Source: Candidatus Woesearchaeota archaeon (GTDB lineage: Archaea > Nanobdellota > Nanobdellia > Woesearchaeales > JAFGUC01). From it: a stretch of DNA of 64,000 bases. The stretch spans positions 248,001 to 312,000 of the forward strand of contig JAFGUC010000024.1 in assembly GCA_016938695.1 (NCBI GenBank), written 5' to 3'. The position numbers and the translations under genes are program-made. The notes under the pieces are model-generated. The model did not search any database. It was not told the origin of the DNA and saw only the letters and a program-made list of their open reading frames with translations. Positions 49,106 through 58,855 of the stretch are shown in pieces (position 1 is the first letter of the stretch; each line of letters starts with the position of its first letter).

Positions 49106-49525
49106 TTATTGTTTGTTTCCAGACTTGATTTTTGGCAAAGGGAATGGTGGTGGAAGATTTACATCTCTAGCCAAAGTTAATGCCTGGATGTTGCTCTTTG
49201 CAAGAACATGATTTAGAATTCTCTCCATAATTTTTGCATCGATTTTTTTATCTTTCTTCCAACTATCAATAACTGTTTTAGCTTCTTTGTCTTCAGTCAT
49301 ATAAAGAAGACTTCCTTCCAAGTGGATTAATGCAACTTCTGGCTCATATTTAGATTCAAATATGAAATTAAATACAAGACCTTGTTGACTAGATGCACCC
49401 GAAGTGAATTTAGTCTCGCTAACATCCTTAACAGAAATATTATTGCTAATGCTTAGTTTACCTGACGTATCTTTAGTTCTTTCTACACTAATTTTCTTAA
49501 AGTTAAAACCTACTATTGAACCCAT
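49106..49525 (-). CDS. Conserved archaeal protein, possibly SecB-like
   Basis: The 139-residue protein is beta-rich at first (KISVERTKDTSGKLSISNNISVKDV), then FNFIFESKYEPEVALIHLEGSLLY, and ends in a long helix followed by NLPPPFPLPKI. A four-strand sheet, a helix and a C-terminal PPP-x-PLP loop recall the SecB chaperone fold, of which distant archaeal homologues are known. This is a pattern-level guess. It lies 25 bp upstream of cdc48 on the same strand. Confidence 0.6.
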   Translation of the reverse strand: MGSIVGFNFKKISVERTKDTSGKLSISNNISVKDVSETKFTSGASSQQGLVFNFIFESKYEPEVALIHLEGSLLYMTEDKEAKTVIDSWKKDKKIDAKIMERILNHVLAKSNIQALTLARDVNLPPPFPLPKIKSGNKQ

Positions 49526-49737
49526 AGCTAATCACCATTTTTTAAAATTTATACAATTTTTTTATCGAATATACTATTTAAAGTTTTGTATTACTCAAGA
49601 GTAGGTTTATAAAATATATTTGCCCGAAAATATTTATTTATAAATTAAATTAGCAATTTTTTCACAAAAATAAGTAACAAATATAAAGAATCTTAGGATT
49701 TTAAACCAGTATTAATAATCATTTAGAGGTGATTTTT

Positions 49738-50232
49738 TTGGATTTTAAAGAATTAATGAACAAAGCATACGAATTTGAAAAAACAGGTTTTGAAATATAT
49801 TCTAGCGCAGCAAATAAAACACAAAACCCAATTGTAAAAAGTATATTTGAATACTTAGCAAATCAAGAAGAAAAACACGCATCAGAAATTAAAGCATATG
49901 TTGATCGAAATCAAATTGAACTTTTAGGAGACTCTGTACAAAAGACTCAAGAATTTTTTACAACAACTGTAAAAGAATTTAAAGATAGCGTTCATGCAAT
50001 TTCAGATGATGACTCAAAAGCATATGAAAAAGCATTAGAATTAGAACAAAGTTCTTATGACTTTTACAAAGAAAGATTAGCTGAAACAAACGAAGAAGAA
50101 ATGAAAAAATTCTTGCAATTTTTAATGGATCAAGAAAATGCTCATTACGACCTTATTCAAAAATCGTATGAATTTACAAAAGATCCAAAACACTTTTTTG
50201 CGGATAATGAAAATGCTTTTTTTGAAGGTTAG
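49738..50232 (+). CDS. Ferritin-like/rubrerythrin-type diiron protein
   Basis: The 164-residue four-helix protein has paired metal motifs: EFEKTGFEIY, then EEKHASEI (ExxH), then ELEQSSYDFY, then DQENAHYDLI (ExxH), as in rubrerythrin-like proteins that remove peroxide. The C-terminal rubredoxin domain is missing. TTG 49738 is 5 nt after GGTGA at 49728-49732; the GTG inside that site is rejected. Confidence 0.88.
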   Translation: MDFKELMNKAYEFEKTGFEIYSSAANKTQNPIVKSIFEYLANQEEKHASEIKAYVDRNQIELLGDSVQKTQEFFTTTVKEFKDSVHAISDDDSKAYEKALELEQSSYDFYKERLAETNEEEMKKFLQFLMDQENAHYDLIQKSYEFTKDPKHFFADNENAFFEG

Positions 50233-50233
50233 T

Positions 50234-51049
50234 TTAACCTAATTTTTTTATTTTTTCTAATACTTTCTTCATTAGCAAACTATCTTCATAAGTTATTGGA
50301 CTTTCAGAAATAATGCAAAAATTAATATTTTTTTCTTTTAAGATTTGTCTAGCTAATGGAGCAAAAAATTCCTCTGTTAGATTTATGTGTTTTTTTTCAC
50401 CCTTTGGTCCAAATTCAATTCCTGTAAAATGGCAATGTAAGTAAGGATCCTTTTTCAAGAATTCTAATTTTCGTATGTACGAGAATACATATTCCCAATC
50501 AATTATGCCAAGATTTCTAGCATAGATATGTGCAAAATCAACACAAATCCTACATCCAGTATCATTACTTAATTTAACAAGTTCTTCAATGCTTCCAAAT
50601 TGACTGTCTTTGCCGGTTGTTTCAGGAGCTAAAACACAATCTAGATTTTCATAATCAATAACTTCTAAAAGTTCAAAAATCTCATTCTTTATTCTTTTAT
50701 AAGAATCATCGTGTGATAAAGTTCCATAAAACCCTGGGTGAAAAACAACATGTGTTTTTATTGAAGATGAAAGTATACTTGCAATTCTACATGCCTCAAG
50801 AATTCTTTTTTTACTAGCAATAACCTTTTCAGGTTCAACACTATTTAGATTCACAAAATAACTAGCGTGGCAACTCAAGATAACTTTGCAGTCACGAGCA
50901 TGTTTAGATGCAGTAAGTGCAGTCTCAGGTTTTAGATTAACACTTCTAACAAATTCAATCTCTTGACAATTAAGGCCGAGTTCATTAACTCTTGAAATCG
51001 ATTCAATAATTCCAGAACTTATATTTCCCGCAGGTCCAAGGTATATCAT
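50234..51049 (-). CDS. Endonuclease IV-like AP endonuclease family 2 protein
   Basis: The 271-residue TIM-barrel protein fits the Nfo family that cuts DNA at abasic sites. Visible metal-ligand regions are LSCHASYFVNL, VVFHPGFYGT, VLAPETTGKDSQFG, CVDFAHIYAR, and LHCHFTGIEFGPKGEKKHINL. It starts MIYLGPAGNISSG. The start overlaps the stop of the upstream membrane-protein gene by 4 bp. Confidence 0.85.
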   Translation of the reverse strand: MIYLGPAGNISSGIIESISRVNELGLNCQEIEFVRSVNLKPETALTASKHARDCKVILSCHASYFVNLNSVEPEKVIASKKRILEACRIASILSSSIKTHVVFHPGFYGTLSHDDSYKRIKNEIFELLEVIDYENLDCVLAPETTGKDSQFGSIEELVKLSNDTGCRICVDFAHIYARNLGIIDWEYVFSYIRKLEFLKKDPYLHCHFTGIEFGPKGEKKHINLTEEFFAPLARQILKEKNINFCIISESPITYEDSLLMKKVLEKIKKLG

Positions 51050-51957
51050 TTTAATTTAATATGTTTTAATTCTTTTTTTAATCTCAAAAAAATATCTTTG
51101 GCATTAATGATTATTCCAAACATAGCAATAAATAACGTTACTTGTGCAACAACATTTACAAAATAAACAGTTCCAAAAAACAATTTATCTAAACCCATTG
51201 CAACAGACAAAGGTATTAACGAATAACTAATGTGTTTAAAACCAAAAAGAATTCTAATGATAACTGCAAAAACTGCAATGATAAGAGCAATAATTGAAAA
51301 ATCAACAAAGACAATCTCAATTAGACTCAGCGTTAATATTGCCTTGAAAAAATAAAATATAATATCATATTTAATTTCTTTTTTTCTGCCAAAATTATAA
51401 TATAATAATCCAAATACAATTATTGAAACAAAAGGAAATCTTGTTATGGAATCACTTATAATAAAAATTATTGATGAGAATGTAAGTAAAATCATGATAT
51501 GGTCTTTTGGAATTCCTTGAACAGCAATACCAAATAAAACTCCGATAGCAATTGCAATCAAGAAACTAAATGTTCCAGAAACAATAATTTCAAAACTAAA
51601 ATTAATAACTAAAATATACGCAATCAAACTAACAAAAAAAGGAATCAAGAACAATACCGATAAAAAATCTTCAATTTTTCTCTGTTCTTTTCGTCTATTA
51701 GATGTTTTATAAATTCCAACAATCAGTGGAACCAAACTAGAAAACATAAGTGAATTAATAATATTACTAGTTTGTACATATAAAATTAAAAATGAAGGAA
51801 TTACAGTAAACAAAATAATAAGTAAATATCTTTGAAGATGTTTAGTACAAAAACTATCCCACTCTTTTAATCGTAAACCACCAAGAGAACTAAACACTGC
51901 AATGAACGCAAAAATTGCAATTTCGTAGAAAAATATGCCACCTGATGTAATGTTCAA
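51046..51957 (-). CDS. Polytopic membrane protein, unknown
   Basis: The 303-residue protein has about nine or ten hydrophobic helices and very few charged residues outside short loops (KTSNRRKEQRK near 85-95, GRKKEIKYD near 190, and a basic C-terminus LKKELKHIKLK). I recognise no family; a transporter-like cation/proton antiporter fold is possible. It is co-transcribed with the endonuclease IV-like gene. It is divergent from the CCA-adding enzyme with a short shared promoter region. Confidence 0.7.
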   Translation of the reverse strand: MNITSGGIFFYEIAIFAFIAVFSSLGGLRLKEWDSFCTKHLQRYLLIILFTVIPSFLILYVQTSNIINSLMFSSLVPLIVGIYKTSNRRKEQRKIEDFLSVLFLIPFFVSLIAYILVINFSFEIIVSGTFSFLIAIAIGVLFGIAVQGIPKDHIMILLTFSSIIFIISDSITRFPFVSIIVFGLLYYNFGRKKEIKYDIIFYFFKAILTLSLIEIVFVDFSIIALIIAVFAVIIRILFGFKHISYSLIPLSVAMGLDKLFFGTVYFVNVVAQVTLFIAMFGIIINAKDIFLRLKKELKHIKLK

Positions 51958-51995
51958 TTAAAAGCCACCTCTAAAACCAATTAAATGTGGACAAA

Positions 51996-52003
51996 TTTAT
52001 AAA
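51996..52003 (+). promoter_or_regulatory. TATA box of the CCA-adding enzyme gene
   Basis: TTTATAAA lies with its centre 27 nt before ATG 52027, giving a leaderless mRNA and ruling out the frame's earlier start at 52003, which falls inside the box. Confidence 0.65.
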
Positions 52004-52026
52004 TGTTCTTTTTAATCTACTGTTTT

Positions 52027-53385
52027 ATGGAACTAGATTCAAGTAAAACAAAGAAAATCCAGAAAATAAAGCAAAAAGTTCTAGATACTGTGTTAATGTC
52101 AAAACAAGACGAATCTAGACTTTACAAGAAAGTAGATAACATAATTTCTCAGTTGACTAAATCTGCAGTAAAATTAGGATTTGATGTTTCAATTGAATTA
52201 GGTGGAAGTTCTGCCAAAAAGACATTTCTAAAAGGCGATTTTGACTGCGATGTTTTTGTTCGTTTTGATTATAAAAAATACAAATCAAAAAATGAAGAAC
52301 TTTCAAAATATTTATTTGAAATATTGTCTAATGCAAAAATACAATTTAATGAAGTAAAAGGTTCTAGAAATTATTTTCAATTTACCAAAGAAGATATTGA
52401 TTTTGAAATTGTTCCAGTATTAAGATTAAATAAAATATCAGATGCACTTAACGTAACTGACGCAAGTCCATTTCATGTTCATTGGTTTAATAAAAACTCA
52501 AAAAATTCTTTGAATAATGAAGTGAGATTAGCAAAATTATTTTGTAAGGCACAAAAAATTTATGGTGCAGAAAGTTATGTCAAAGGTTTTTCAGGTCACG
52601 TTTTAGATATTCTAACAATAAATTTTGGTTCATTTGAAAATGTAATTAATTTTTTTGCAAAACAAAATATGGTGGATAAACTAAAAAAATATGATCCTTC
52701 AAAAATAATAGTTGATGTTTCAAAATTTTACAAAAATAAGAATACTTTAGATATACTAAAAAATTTGAATTCATCAAAAATTGATTCTCCTTTAATTGTT
52801 GTCGATCCAATATCAAAGGACAGGAATGCATCATCTGCATTAAGTATAGAAAAATATAATTATATGGTTTCTGCATGCAGGAATTTTTTACAAAAGCCAT
52901 CAGAATCATTTTTCAAAATAAAACCTTATCAAGATTCTGATATAAAAAAATGGATATCTAACTTTAATGAACGTGGATTTGATGTTCAAGCGCTAGTTGT
53001 AAAAATAATTCCTTTAGAGGGTAAAAAAGATGTAATAGGTGCAAAAGTAATGAAGATTGTAGATTTTATTTCAAACAAGTTGATGTTTTATGGGTTTAAT
53101 GTATATGACTTTGGATTTGAGTTCAATAAAAAATCAAGTATTGCGTGGTTATTTATTGATATTAAAGAATTAAAAAAATCCTATGATTTCTATGGTCCTA
53201 AGGCAGATTCTAAAATTCATGCAAAAAGGTTCTTAGAAAAACACGTAACAGCAATTGAAAAAAATGGAGTTCTTTGCGCAAAAGTAACTAGAAAATATAC
53301 AAATGGTTTAACTTGTTTAAATGACATAATTCAAGATTCTTATGTATCTAGTCGTTGCAAAGAACTTAATGTAAAACTTCTATAG
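52027..53385 (+). CDS. cca: Archaeal CCA-adding tRNA nucleotidyltransferase
   Basis: The enzyme adds CCA to tRNA 3' ends; none of the tRNA genes here encodes CCA. The 452-residue class I (archaeal) protein has ELGGSSAKKTFLKGDFDCDVFVRF with the nucleotidyltransferase aspartates, RNYFQF, FEIVPVLRL, VRLAKLFCKAQKIYGAESYVKGFSGHVLDIL, and a C-terminal RNA-recognition part (FEFNKKSSIAWLFIDI, GPKADSKIHAKRF). The start is fixed by the TATA box. Confidence 0.93.
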   Translation: MELDSSKTKKIQKIKQKVLDTVLMSKQDESRLYKKVDNIISQLTKSAVKLGFDVSIELGGSSAKKTFLKGDFDCDVFVRFDYKKYKSKNEELSKYLFEILSNAKIQFNEVKGSRNYFQFTKEDIDFEIVPVLRLNKISDALNVTDASPFHVHWFNKNSKNSLNNEVRLAKLFCKAQKIYGAESYVKGFSGHVLDILTINFGSFENVINFFAKQNMVDKLKKYDPSKIIVDVSKFYKNKNTLDILKNLNSSKIDSPLIVVDPISKDRNASSALSIEKYNYMVSACRNFLQKPSESFFKIKPYQDSDIKKWISNFNERGFDVQALVVKIIPLEGKKDVIGAKVMKIVDFISNKLMFYGFNVYDFGFEFNKKSSIAWLFIDIKELKKSYDFYGPKADSKIHAKRFLEKHVTAIEKNGVLCAKVTRKYTNGLTCLNDIIQDSYVSSRCKELNVKLL

Positions 53386-53429
53386 CTTTAAAAGGTAAAT
53401 TTAAAAAGGAGTACGATATACAAAATATC

Positions 53430-53666
53430 ATGGCAAATATTCGTAAAATTGACCTTTTTGAAATCGTTGAAGGAAAGTTATACTCAGCGGGAAAAGAAAT
53501 GTTAAATCTTGCATTAAAAAAGCTAGAATTAGATGTTAATGATGAATTAACGCCTGAAGAAGCAATAAGTACTTTAATCTTAATCAAAGAAGGAATGCAT
53601 ACTGAAATCAGTAAAAAAACAGTAGACAAATGCATTGAATTAGTTGGAAAAGAAATACTGAAGTGA
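53430..53666 (+). CDS. Hypothetical small acidic protein
   Basis: The 78-residue protein, MANIRKIDLFEIVEGKLYSA..., is predicted helical with a central ELTPEEAISTLILIKEGMHTE and no Cys, TM helix or signal. I do not recognise it. It lies 44 bp after the CCA-adding enzyme and 46 bp before the helicase, on the same strand. Confidence 0.65.
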   Translation: MANIRKIDLFEIVEGKLYSAGKEMLNLALKKLELDVNDELTPEEAISTLILIKEGMHTEISKKTVDKCIELVGKEILK

Positions 53667-53712
53667 TTCTTCCTTTAGATAGTATTCAAACAAAAAAATA
53701 GTAGCGTGTAAA

Positions 53713-55638
53713 ATGGATTTTAAAGGATTTAAATTAGACAAGTTCCAAGAAGATGCAATAAAAAGTGTTGATCTTCACAACTCTGTTGTTGTAAGTGCGG
53801 CAACAGGAACAGGAAAAACTTTGATTGCAGATTATGTTATAACAAAATTTCTTAATACAACTAAAAGAGTGATTTATACTGCTCCAATAAAAGCATTATC
53901 AAATCAAAAGTTTAGAGATTTCACTAAAGACTACGGAGATAAAATTGGACTTCTGACAGGTGATGTCTCAATTAACGAACGAGCTCAAGTTCTTATCATG
54001 ACAACCGAGATTTATCGTAATATGCTTCTTGCAAAAGATCCAATTATTGCAGATGTTTCATATGTTATTTTCGATGAAATCCACTTCATAAATGATATTG
54101 AACGAGGAACAGTCTGGGAAGAATCAATAATCTTTTCACCAGAGCATATAAGATTTTTATGTCTTTCAGCAACAATTCCAAATGCAGAAGAATTTGCGGA
54201 TTGGATTTCTTCAATTCATTCACACAAAGTCGATGTAGTGCGGTATGAAAAACGAGCAGTTCCATTAGAACATTTCGTATATGATATTGAGATTGGATTA
54301 GGAAAAGTTGAAGACCTAAAAGAAAAAATATCCGAACAAGAAGTATCGTCTAGATATATGTCTAAGAAAAAATACAAGGAATATATGCGTAATGTTGGAG
54401 AAGTATCGCACGTTGCTGTAATCAAAGATTTAGTTTCACAAAATTTCATTCCTGCGATATTTTTTGTATTCTCAAGAAAAGCATGTTTAGTAAAAGCAAA
54501 AGAATTAGCAAAAGAAGTTGATTTGTTAACACCAGAAGAGAAGGCACAAGTAACTCAAATATGTAGGAAGATGATTCCTGACACAATTGAGCAGATGAAT
54601 ACAACACGAGATGTACGTAAAGTATTATCAAAAGGTATTGGTGTACATAACGCAGGTCTTTTACCAATATTAAAAGAAGTAGTCGAAATATTATTCTCAA
54701 AAGGATTAATTAAAGTCTTATACACAACTGAAACATTCGCAGTAGGAATAAACATGCCTGCAAAAACTGTATTATTTTCATCTCTAGAAAAATATGATGG
54801 TTTTAATTTTAGATATCTCAATACTAAAGAATATTTTCAATTGGCAGGTAGAGCAGGACGGCGTGGAATTGACAACGTTGGAAGATCAATTGTTCTAATC
54901 AATAGACGACGTTTAGATATTGATAAAGTGAAGTCCGTTATGGACAAGGATATAGAACCAATAAAAAGCCAATTTACATTATCTTACAATACCGTCCTAA
55001 ATCTTATAAAAAGTCATAATGAAGAAGAAATTAATACTATTTTAAAAAGTAATTTCGGTTTCTTCCAAGAACAAAAAAACAGCCCTAGGCAAATGCGAAT
55101 ATTTACTAGTTACAAAAATAAAGTTAAACAACTACTAAAAATGGGTTATTTAACTGAAGACAATAAATTAACTTGGAAAGGTAATTTTGCATCATCAATT
55201 TACTCTAATGAAATACTTGTTTCAGAAATTGCTTATTCTGGTTTACTTGAAAAAATGGATATTCCTCAAATTGTTGCATTAATGGGAGCAATAATTTACG
55301 AATCAAGGATTTCTGACCGTTTCAAGATGCAGAAAATCGACAAACGTTATGCCAAAATAATTGAAATGGTAAGTGAACATTCCTACATATATAAAACAAT
55401 GAATAGGCAAAGTCTAAAAAAAGTTGTAGCACTTTGTTATGCGTGGGCAACTGGTACAGATTTTGAATCTATGTTGAACTTGTCAAGTTTAGTTGAAGGA
55501 GACTTAATAAGATTCTTTAGACAGATAATTGATCAATTAGAGCAAATAAAGCATGCAACTGATAATCCTGATTTATCTGGCAAGTTAAGCACAGTTGTAG
55601 CAGCAATTGACCGAGATGTTATTAAAGTTGAATTCTAA
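53713..55638 (+). CDS. Ski2-like superfamily 2 helicase
   Basis: The 641-residue protein unwinds RNA or DNA with ATP. It has Walker A SAATGTGKT, motif Ia YTAPIKALSNQK, DEIH box FDEIHFINDIERG, motif III LSATIPN, GVHNAGLLPI, motif V TTETFAVGINMPAKTV and motif VI QLAGRAGRRG. APIKALSNQK and the DEIH box suit the Ski2/Mtr4 RNA-helicase group more than Hel308. The arch domain is absent and the C-terminal helical region is short. A role with RNA-decay enzymes such as the aCPSF2-type nuclease is possible. Confidence 0.88.
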   Translation: MDFKGFKLDKFQEDAIKSVDLHNSVVVSAATGTGKTLIADYVITKFLNTTKRVIYTAPIKALSNQKFRDFTKDYGDKIGLLTGDVSINERAQVLIMTTEIYRNMLLAKDPIIADVSYVIFDEIHFINDIERGTVWEESIIFSPEHIRFLCLSATIPNAEEFADWISSIHSHKVDVVRYEKRAVPLEHFVYDIEIGLGKVEDLKEKISEQEVSSRYMSKKKYKEYMRNVGEVSHVAVIKDLVSQNFIPAIFFVFSRKACLVKAKELAKEVDLLTPEEKAQVTQICRKMIPDTIEQMNTTRDVRKVLSKGIGVHNAGLLPILKEVVEILFSKGLIKVLYTTETFAVGINMPAKTVLFSSLEKYDGFNFRYLNTKEYFQLAGRAGRRGIDNVGRSIVLINRRRLDIDKVKSVMDKDIEPIKSQFTLSYNTVLNLIKSHNEEEINTILKSNFGFFQEQKNSPRQMRIFTSYKNKVKQLLKMGYLTEDNKLTWKGNFASSIYSNEILVSEIAYSGLLEKMDIPQIVALMGAIIYESRISDRFKMQKIDKRYAKIIEMVSEHSYIYKTMNRQSLKKVVALCYAWATGTDFESMLNLSSLVEGDLIRFFRQIIDQLEQIKHATDNPDLSGKLSTVVAAIDRDVIKVEF

Positions 55639-55679
55639 ACCAGAAAGATTTAAATATACTTTTTAACTAAGGTACTGTT

Positions 55680-56054
55680 ATGAGAAATATCCAAATTTTA
55701 ATAGGTTTAGTAACTTTTGTTTTAATTCTATCAGGTTGTTCTTTAACAGGTAATGTTGTAAAGACTGATTTTAATAGATGCGTTGGCGGTTTTGAGGTTT
55801 CAAAAGTAATAAAAGGTGAAACTGTCGATATGTGCTGCTTTACATCTAATTTTGAAAATCGTAAAATTGATAGTTGTAATTCCTATGACAGTAAGTATAC
55901 TGAGACAACTATTACTGAAGGAAATGTCATAACTCAAAGAAAAGTTGTTTATCCATTAAATGGTATGTCTTGTACCAATGTTTATGGAAGAATAAATGAA
56001 GTAGATAAGTTGGAACTTATTCCTGAACTAACTGTTTGCTCTTCAAATAATTAA
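55680..56054 (+). CDS. Cysteine-rich lipoprotein, unknown
   Basis: The 124-residue protein has a signal peptide ending in the lipobox LILSGC, so it is probably lipid-anchored outside. Beyond the lipid-attachment Cys it holds six more cysteines, including a CC pair, probably in disulphides. TGNVV directly after the anchor Cys is common in DPANN lipoproteins. It overlaps the convergent CMP kinase gene by 38 bp. No known domain is visible. Confidence 0.7.
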   Translation: MRNIQILIGLVTFVLILSGCSLTGNVVKTDFNRCVGGFEVSKVIKGETVDMCCFTSNFENRKIDSCNSYDSKYTETTITEGNVITQRKVVYPLNGMSCTNVYGRINEVDKLELIPELTVCSSNN

Positions 56055-56565
56055 TTATTTTTTCTACAACTTTTTCTATAGAAATATCTGTCGTGTCAAC
56101 AACTAGATCATAATTCTCTTCAGACTTGTAATCAAAACCATATAAGCTAATCCAACGACGTCTATTTGTTGCTTCGCGTTCTAGTAATGCTTCTTTTGCA
56201 ACAGTGTGTTCTTCAAAACTTTCAGTATCTCGTTTTTGTTTCAACCTTCTAGAAACACGTTCATCAATATCTGCAGTAAGAAAAATTTTAATTGCCTTAG
56301 GAATGAAAAAACTTGCAAGCCAACTGTCCATAATGAAACTATCTTCAGTTTCTCCAAGTTTAGTCGTTCTATCATCAACCATCTTGTCAATAGAACTGTC
56401 TTTTTCCTCAATTTGTCCAAGTTCATTTATTGATAGCCCTTTTTCCTTAGCAATATCTCTTTGTAAATCACCAGTAGAATAGTGTTTTAATTTATATCTT
56501 AAAGCCAACAATTTTGCAGTAGAACTTTTTCCTGAACCAGCTTCTCCAGAAATTGTAATTATCAT
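56017..56565 (-). CDS. cmk: Archaeal CMP (cytidylate) kinase
   Basis: The enzyme phosphorylates CMP and dCMP. The 182-residue protein starts MIITISGEAGSGKSSTAKLLA with the P-loop, followed by YSTGDLQRDIAKEKGLSINELG, EEKDSSIDKMVDDRTTKLGE and the lid RVSRRLKQKRDTESFEEH. ATG 56565 is used; in-frame codons further up to 56709 give a hydrophobic, unrelated N-terminus that overlaps the thermosome promoter and start. Confidence 0.9.
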   Translation of the reverse strand: MIITISGEAGSGKSSTAKLLALRYKLKHYSTGDLQRDIAKEKGLSINELGQIEEKDSSIDKMVDDRTTKLGETEDSFIMDSWLASFFIPKAIKIFLTADIDERVSRRLKQKRDTESFEEHTVAKEALLEREATNRRRWISLYGFDYKSEENYDLVVDTTDISIEKVVEKIINYLKSKQLVQE

Positions 56566-56641
56566 ATTAAACTGAAGATAACTACTAGTATTTAAAACAT
56601 TTTCAAAAAATTTAAATAAAGTTGATTTTGAGGTAGTAGTA

Positions 56642-56649
56642 TATATAAA
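56642..56649 (+). promoter_or_regulatory. TATA box of the thermosome gene
   Basis: TATATAAA lies about 46 nt before ATG 56692, which is itself preceded by GGGGGAAACAAA. This predicts a leader of about 20 nt carrying the ribosome-binding site and excludes the earlier in-frame start at 56656. Confidence 0.6.
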
Positions 56650-56691
56650 TACCAATTGATACAAACATACAATCAATATGGGGGAAACAAA

Positions 56692-58296
56692 ATGTCTGAT
56701 AACAATCAACCAATATATATCTTACCTGAAGGTTCAAAAAGAGACCAAGGAAAATCCGCTCAAAGATTAAACATCATGGCTGCAAAAATTGTGGCTGAAA
56801 CAATTAGAACAACATTAGGTCCGATGGGCATGGATAAAATGTTAGTTGATACTTTAGGTGACGTAATTGTAACAAATGATGGTGTAACAATTCTAAAAGA
56901 AATGCAAATAGAACACCCTGCTGCAAAAATGGTTGTTGAAATAGCAAAAACTCAAGAAGACGAAGTTGGTGATGGAACAACAACTGCTGTTGTATTGGCC
57001 GGTGAATTTTTAAAAAATGCTGAAAAACTTCTTGATGATGGAATACATCCAACTGTAATTACAAAAGGTTTTAGAATTGCTGCAGATGAATCTCAAAGAA
57101 TTCTAAAAGCATATGCAAAAGACATAAAACTTTCTGATGAAGATTTAATACTGTCTATTGCAAATACAGCAATGACTGGAAAAGGTGCAGAATTTGATAG
57201 AGAGCATTTATCTAAAATAATTCTTGAAGCCGTTAAGTTTGTTGTAAATGTAGATGGAACAAAAGTCGACTTAAATCGAGATTCAATAAAGATTGAAAAA
57301 CGTTTAGGCGATGGTGTTGAAGATACTGAACTAGTACGAGGTATAATTTTAGACAAAGAGATTGTTCATTCCGGAATGCCTAAAAAAGTAAAAGATGCAA
57401 AAATATTGTTATTAGATATTCCTTTAGAAATTAAAGAAACAGAAATTGATGCAAAAATACAAATAACTGATCCTTCTCAACTTCAATCTTTTTTAGATAA
57501 TGAAGAAAAAATGTTAAAGTCAATTGTGACAAAGATTGCTAACTCGGGAGCAAATGTTGTATTTTGTCAAAAAGGAATAGATGATTATGTTCAACATTTA
57601 CTTGCAAAAAATAATATTATTGCAGCACGCAGAGTAAAACGTTCTGACATTGAAAAATTAGCATTGTCAACTGGCGCACAAGTTTCAAGTTCGTTAGATG
57701 AATTAGGAAAACTTGGTATTGCCGAAGTTGTCGAAGAAGTCAGAGTTGCTGACGACGACATGATTTATGTTCGTGAATGCAAGAATCCAAAAGTTGTAAC
57801 TATTCTTGTTCGCGGTGGAACTGAGCATGTTGTTGACGAAATAAAACGAGTAATTGAAGATGCAATAGGTGACATCAGCGCAGCATTGAAAGTAGGAAAA
57901 GTAATTCCTGGTGCAGCAGCATCAGAAATGGAATTAATTAAAGCACTTGAAAAATTTGCACAAACTCTTCCCGGTAGAGAACAATTGGCAGTAAAAGCGT
58001 TTGCAAAGTCTCTTGAAATAATCCCAAAAACTTTAGCTGAAAATGCAGGTCTAGATCCAATAGATGTCCTAACTGAATTGAAGTCTGCTCATGATAAAGG
58101 AGAAATTCATGCAGGAATAAATGTTTTCACAGGAAAAGTTATGGATGCTTGGAAAGAAGACGTTATTGAGCCATTAAAAATAAAAACTCAAGCAATAAAA
58201 AGTGCAAGTGCAGTAGCAATGATGATTCTTAGAATTGATGACGTAATTGCATCTGGTGAAGCACCACAATCTTCTAAAGACCAACCAGAAGACTAA
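56692..58296 (+). CDS. thsA: Thermosome subunit (group II chaperonin)
   Basis: The 534-residue protein folds proteins in the cytosol, receiving them from prefoldin. It has [53 protein letters not shown] with the catalytic Asp, and a C-terminal [10 protein letters not shown]-type [11 protein letters not shown] plus [12 protein letters not shown]. The Gly-Met-rich tail of many thermosomes is absent; the end is SSKDQPED. It is the only subunit gene in the window. Confidence 0.95.
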   Translation: MSDNNQPIYILPEGSKRDQGKSAQRLNIMAAKIVAETIRTTLGPMGMDKMLVDTLGDVIVTNDGVTILKEMQIEHPAAKMVVEIAKTQEDEVGDGTTTAVVLAGEFLKNAEKLLDDGIHPTVITKGFRIAADESQRILKAYAKDIKLSDEDLILSIANTAMTGKGAEFDREHLSKIILEAVKFVVNVDGTKVDLNRDSIKIEKRLGDGVEDTELVRGIILDKEIVHSGMPKKVKDAKILLLDIPLEIKETEIDAKIQITDPSQLQSFLDNEEKMLKSIVTKIANSGANVVFCQKGIDDYVQHLLAKNNIIAARRVKRSDIEKLALSTGAQVSSSLDELGKLGIAEVVEEVRVADDDMIYVRECKNPKVVTILVRGGTEHVVDEIKRVIEDAIGDISAALKVGKVIPGAAASEMELIKALEKFAQTLPGREQLAVKAFAKSLEIIPKTLAENAGLDPIDVLTELKSAHDKGEIHAGINVFTGKVMDAWKEDVIEPLKIKTQAIKSASAVAMMILRIDDVIASGEAPQSSKDQPED

Positions 58297-58841
58297 TTTT
58301 TTTCTTTCATATATTTTGCAAATTTTTCTAAAGCTCTCTTTCTGTGCGAGTAATAGTTTTTCTCTTCAAGAGTCATTTCTGCAAAAGTTCTTTCTTCGCC
58401 ATCTGGCGAGAAAATCAAATCAAAATCGAATTCAGAAGTTCCACGAGGACTTAGTATTTTTCCTTTGACTTCGCCCCGAAAAATCAAGTGATTTCCATCC
58501 CCATCACAATATGCAATATTGCAGACCGCACTAGCTTTAAAATTTGAAAAAGATTTAAGCATGTTATATATTCCTTCTGGTCCTATTCTATCAATAAAAT
58601 CTTTTATGTAAGGTCCAGGAAGTCCATTAATTGCATTACATTCTAGACTGGTATCGTCTATAAAACAAGGTTTTTTAAGAATTTCAAATGCATTCAATAC
58701 TTTTTTAGCTGCAATTTTTTCAGAATTTCCTTGAAGTTCATCAATATTTAACACAACATTTTCAACATCAAAATCTTTTAGAATTACCCTCGCTTCGTTA
58801 AGTTTATGTTTATTACCTGTAACAAAAATTAAACTTTTCAT
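58293..58841 (-). CDS. XTP/dITP pyrophosphatase (RdgB/HAM1)
   Basis: The enzyme removes non-canonical purine nucleotides. The 182-residue protein has IFVTGNKHKLNEAR at the start, FIDDTSLECNAINGLPGPYIKDF in the centre, FDFDLIFSPDGEERTFAEM and SHRKRALEKF near the end, all family hallmarks. It converges on the thermosome gene with a 4-bp overlap and follows the HD phosphohydrolase, another nucleotide-cleaning candidate, on the same strand. Confidence 0.93.
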   Translation of the reverse strand: MKSLIFVTGNKHKLNEARVILKDFDVENVVLNIDELQGNSEKIAAKKVLNAFEILKKPCFIDDTSLECNAINGLPGPYIKDFIDRIGPEGIYNMLKSFSNFKASAVCNIAYCDGDGNHLIFRGEVKGKILSPRGTSEFDFDLIFSPDGEERTFAEMTLEEKNYYSHRKRALEKFAKYMKEKN

Positions 58842-58855
58842 GTCACTAAATAAAA

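Noticed and set aside
56566-56709. Longer N-terminus for the CMP kinase
   Set aside because: It would overlap the thermosome start and TATA box and add a stretch unrelated to kinases; ATG 56565 directly precedes the P-loop strand.
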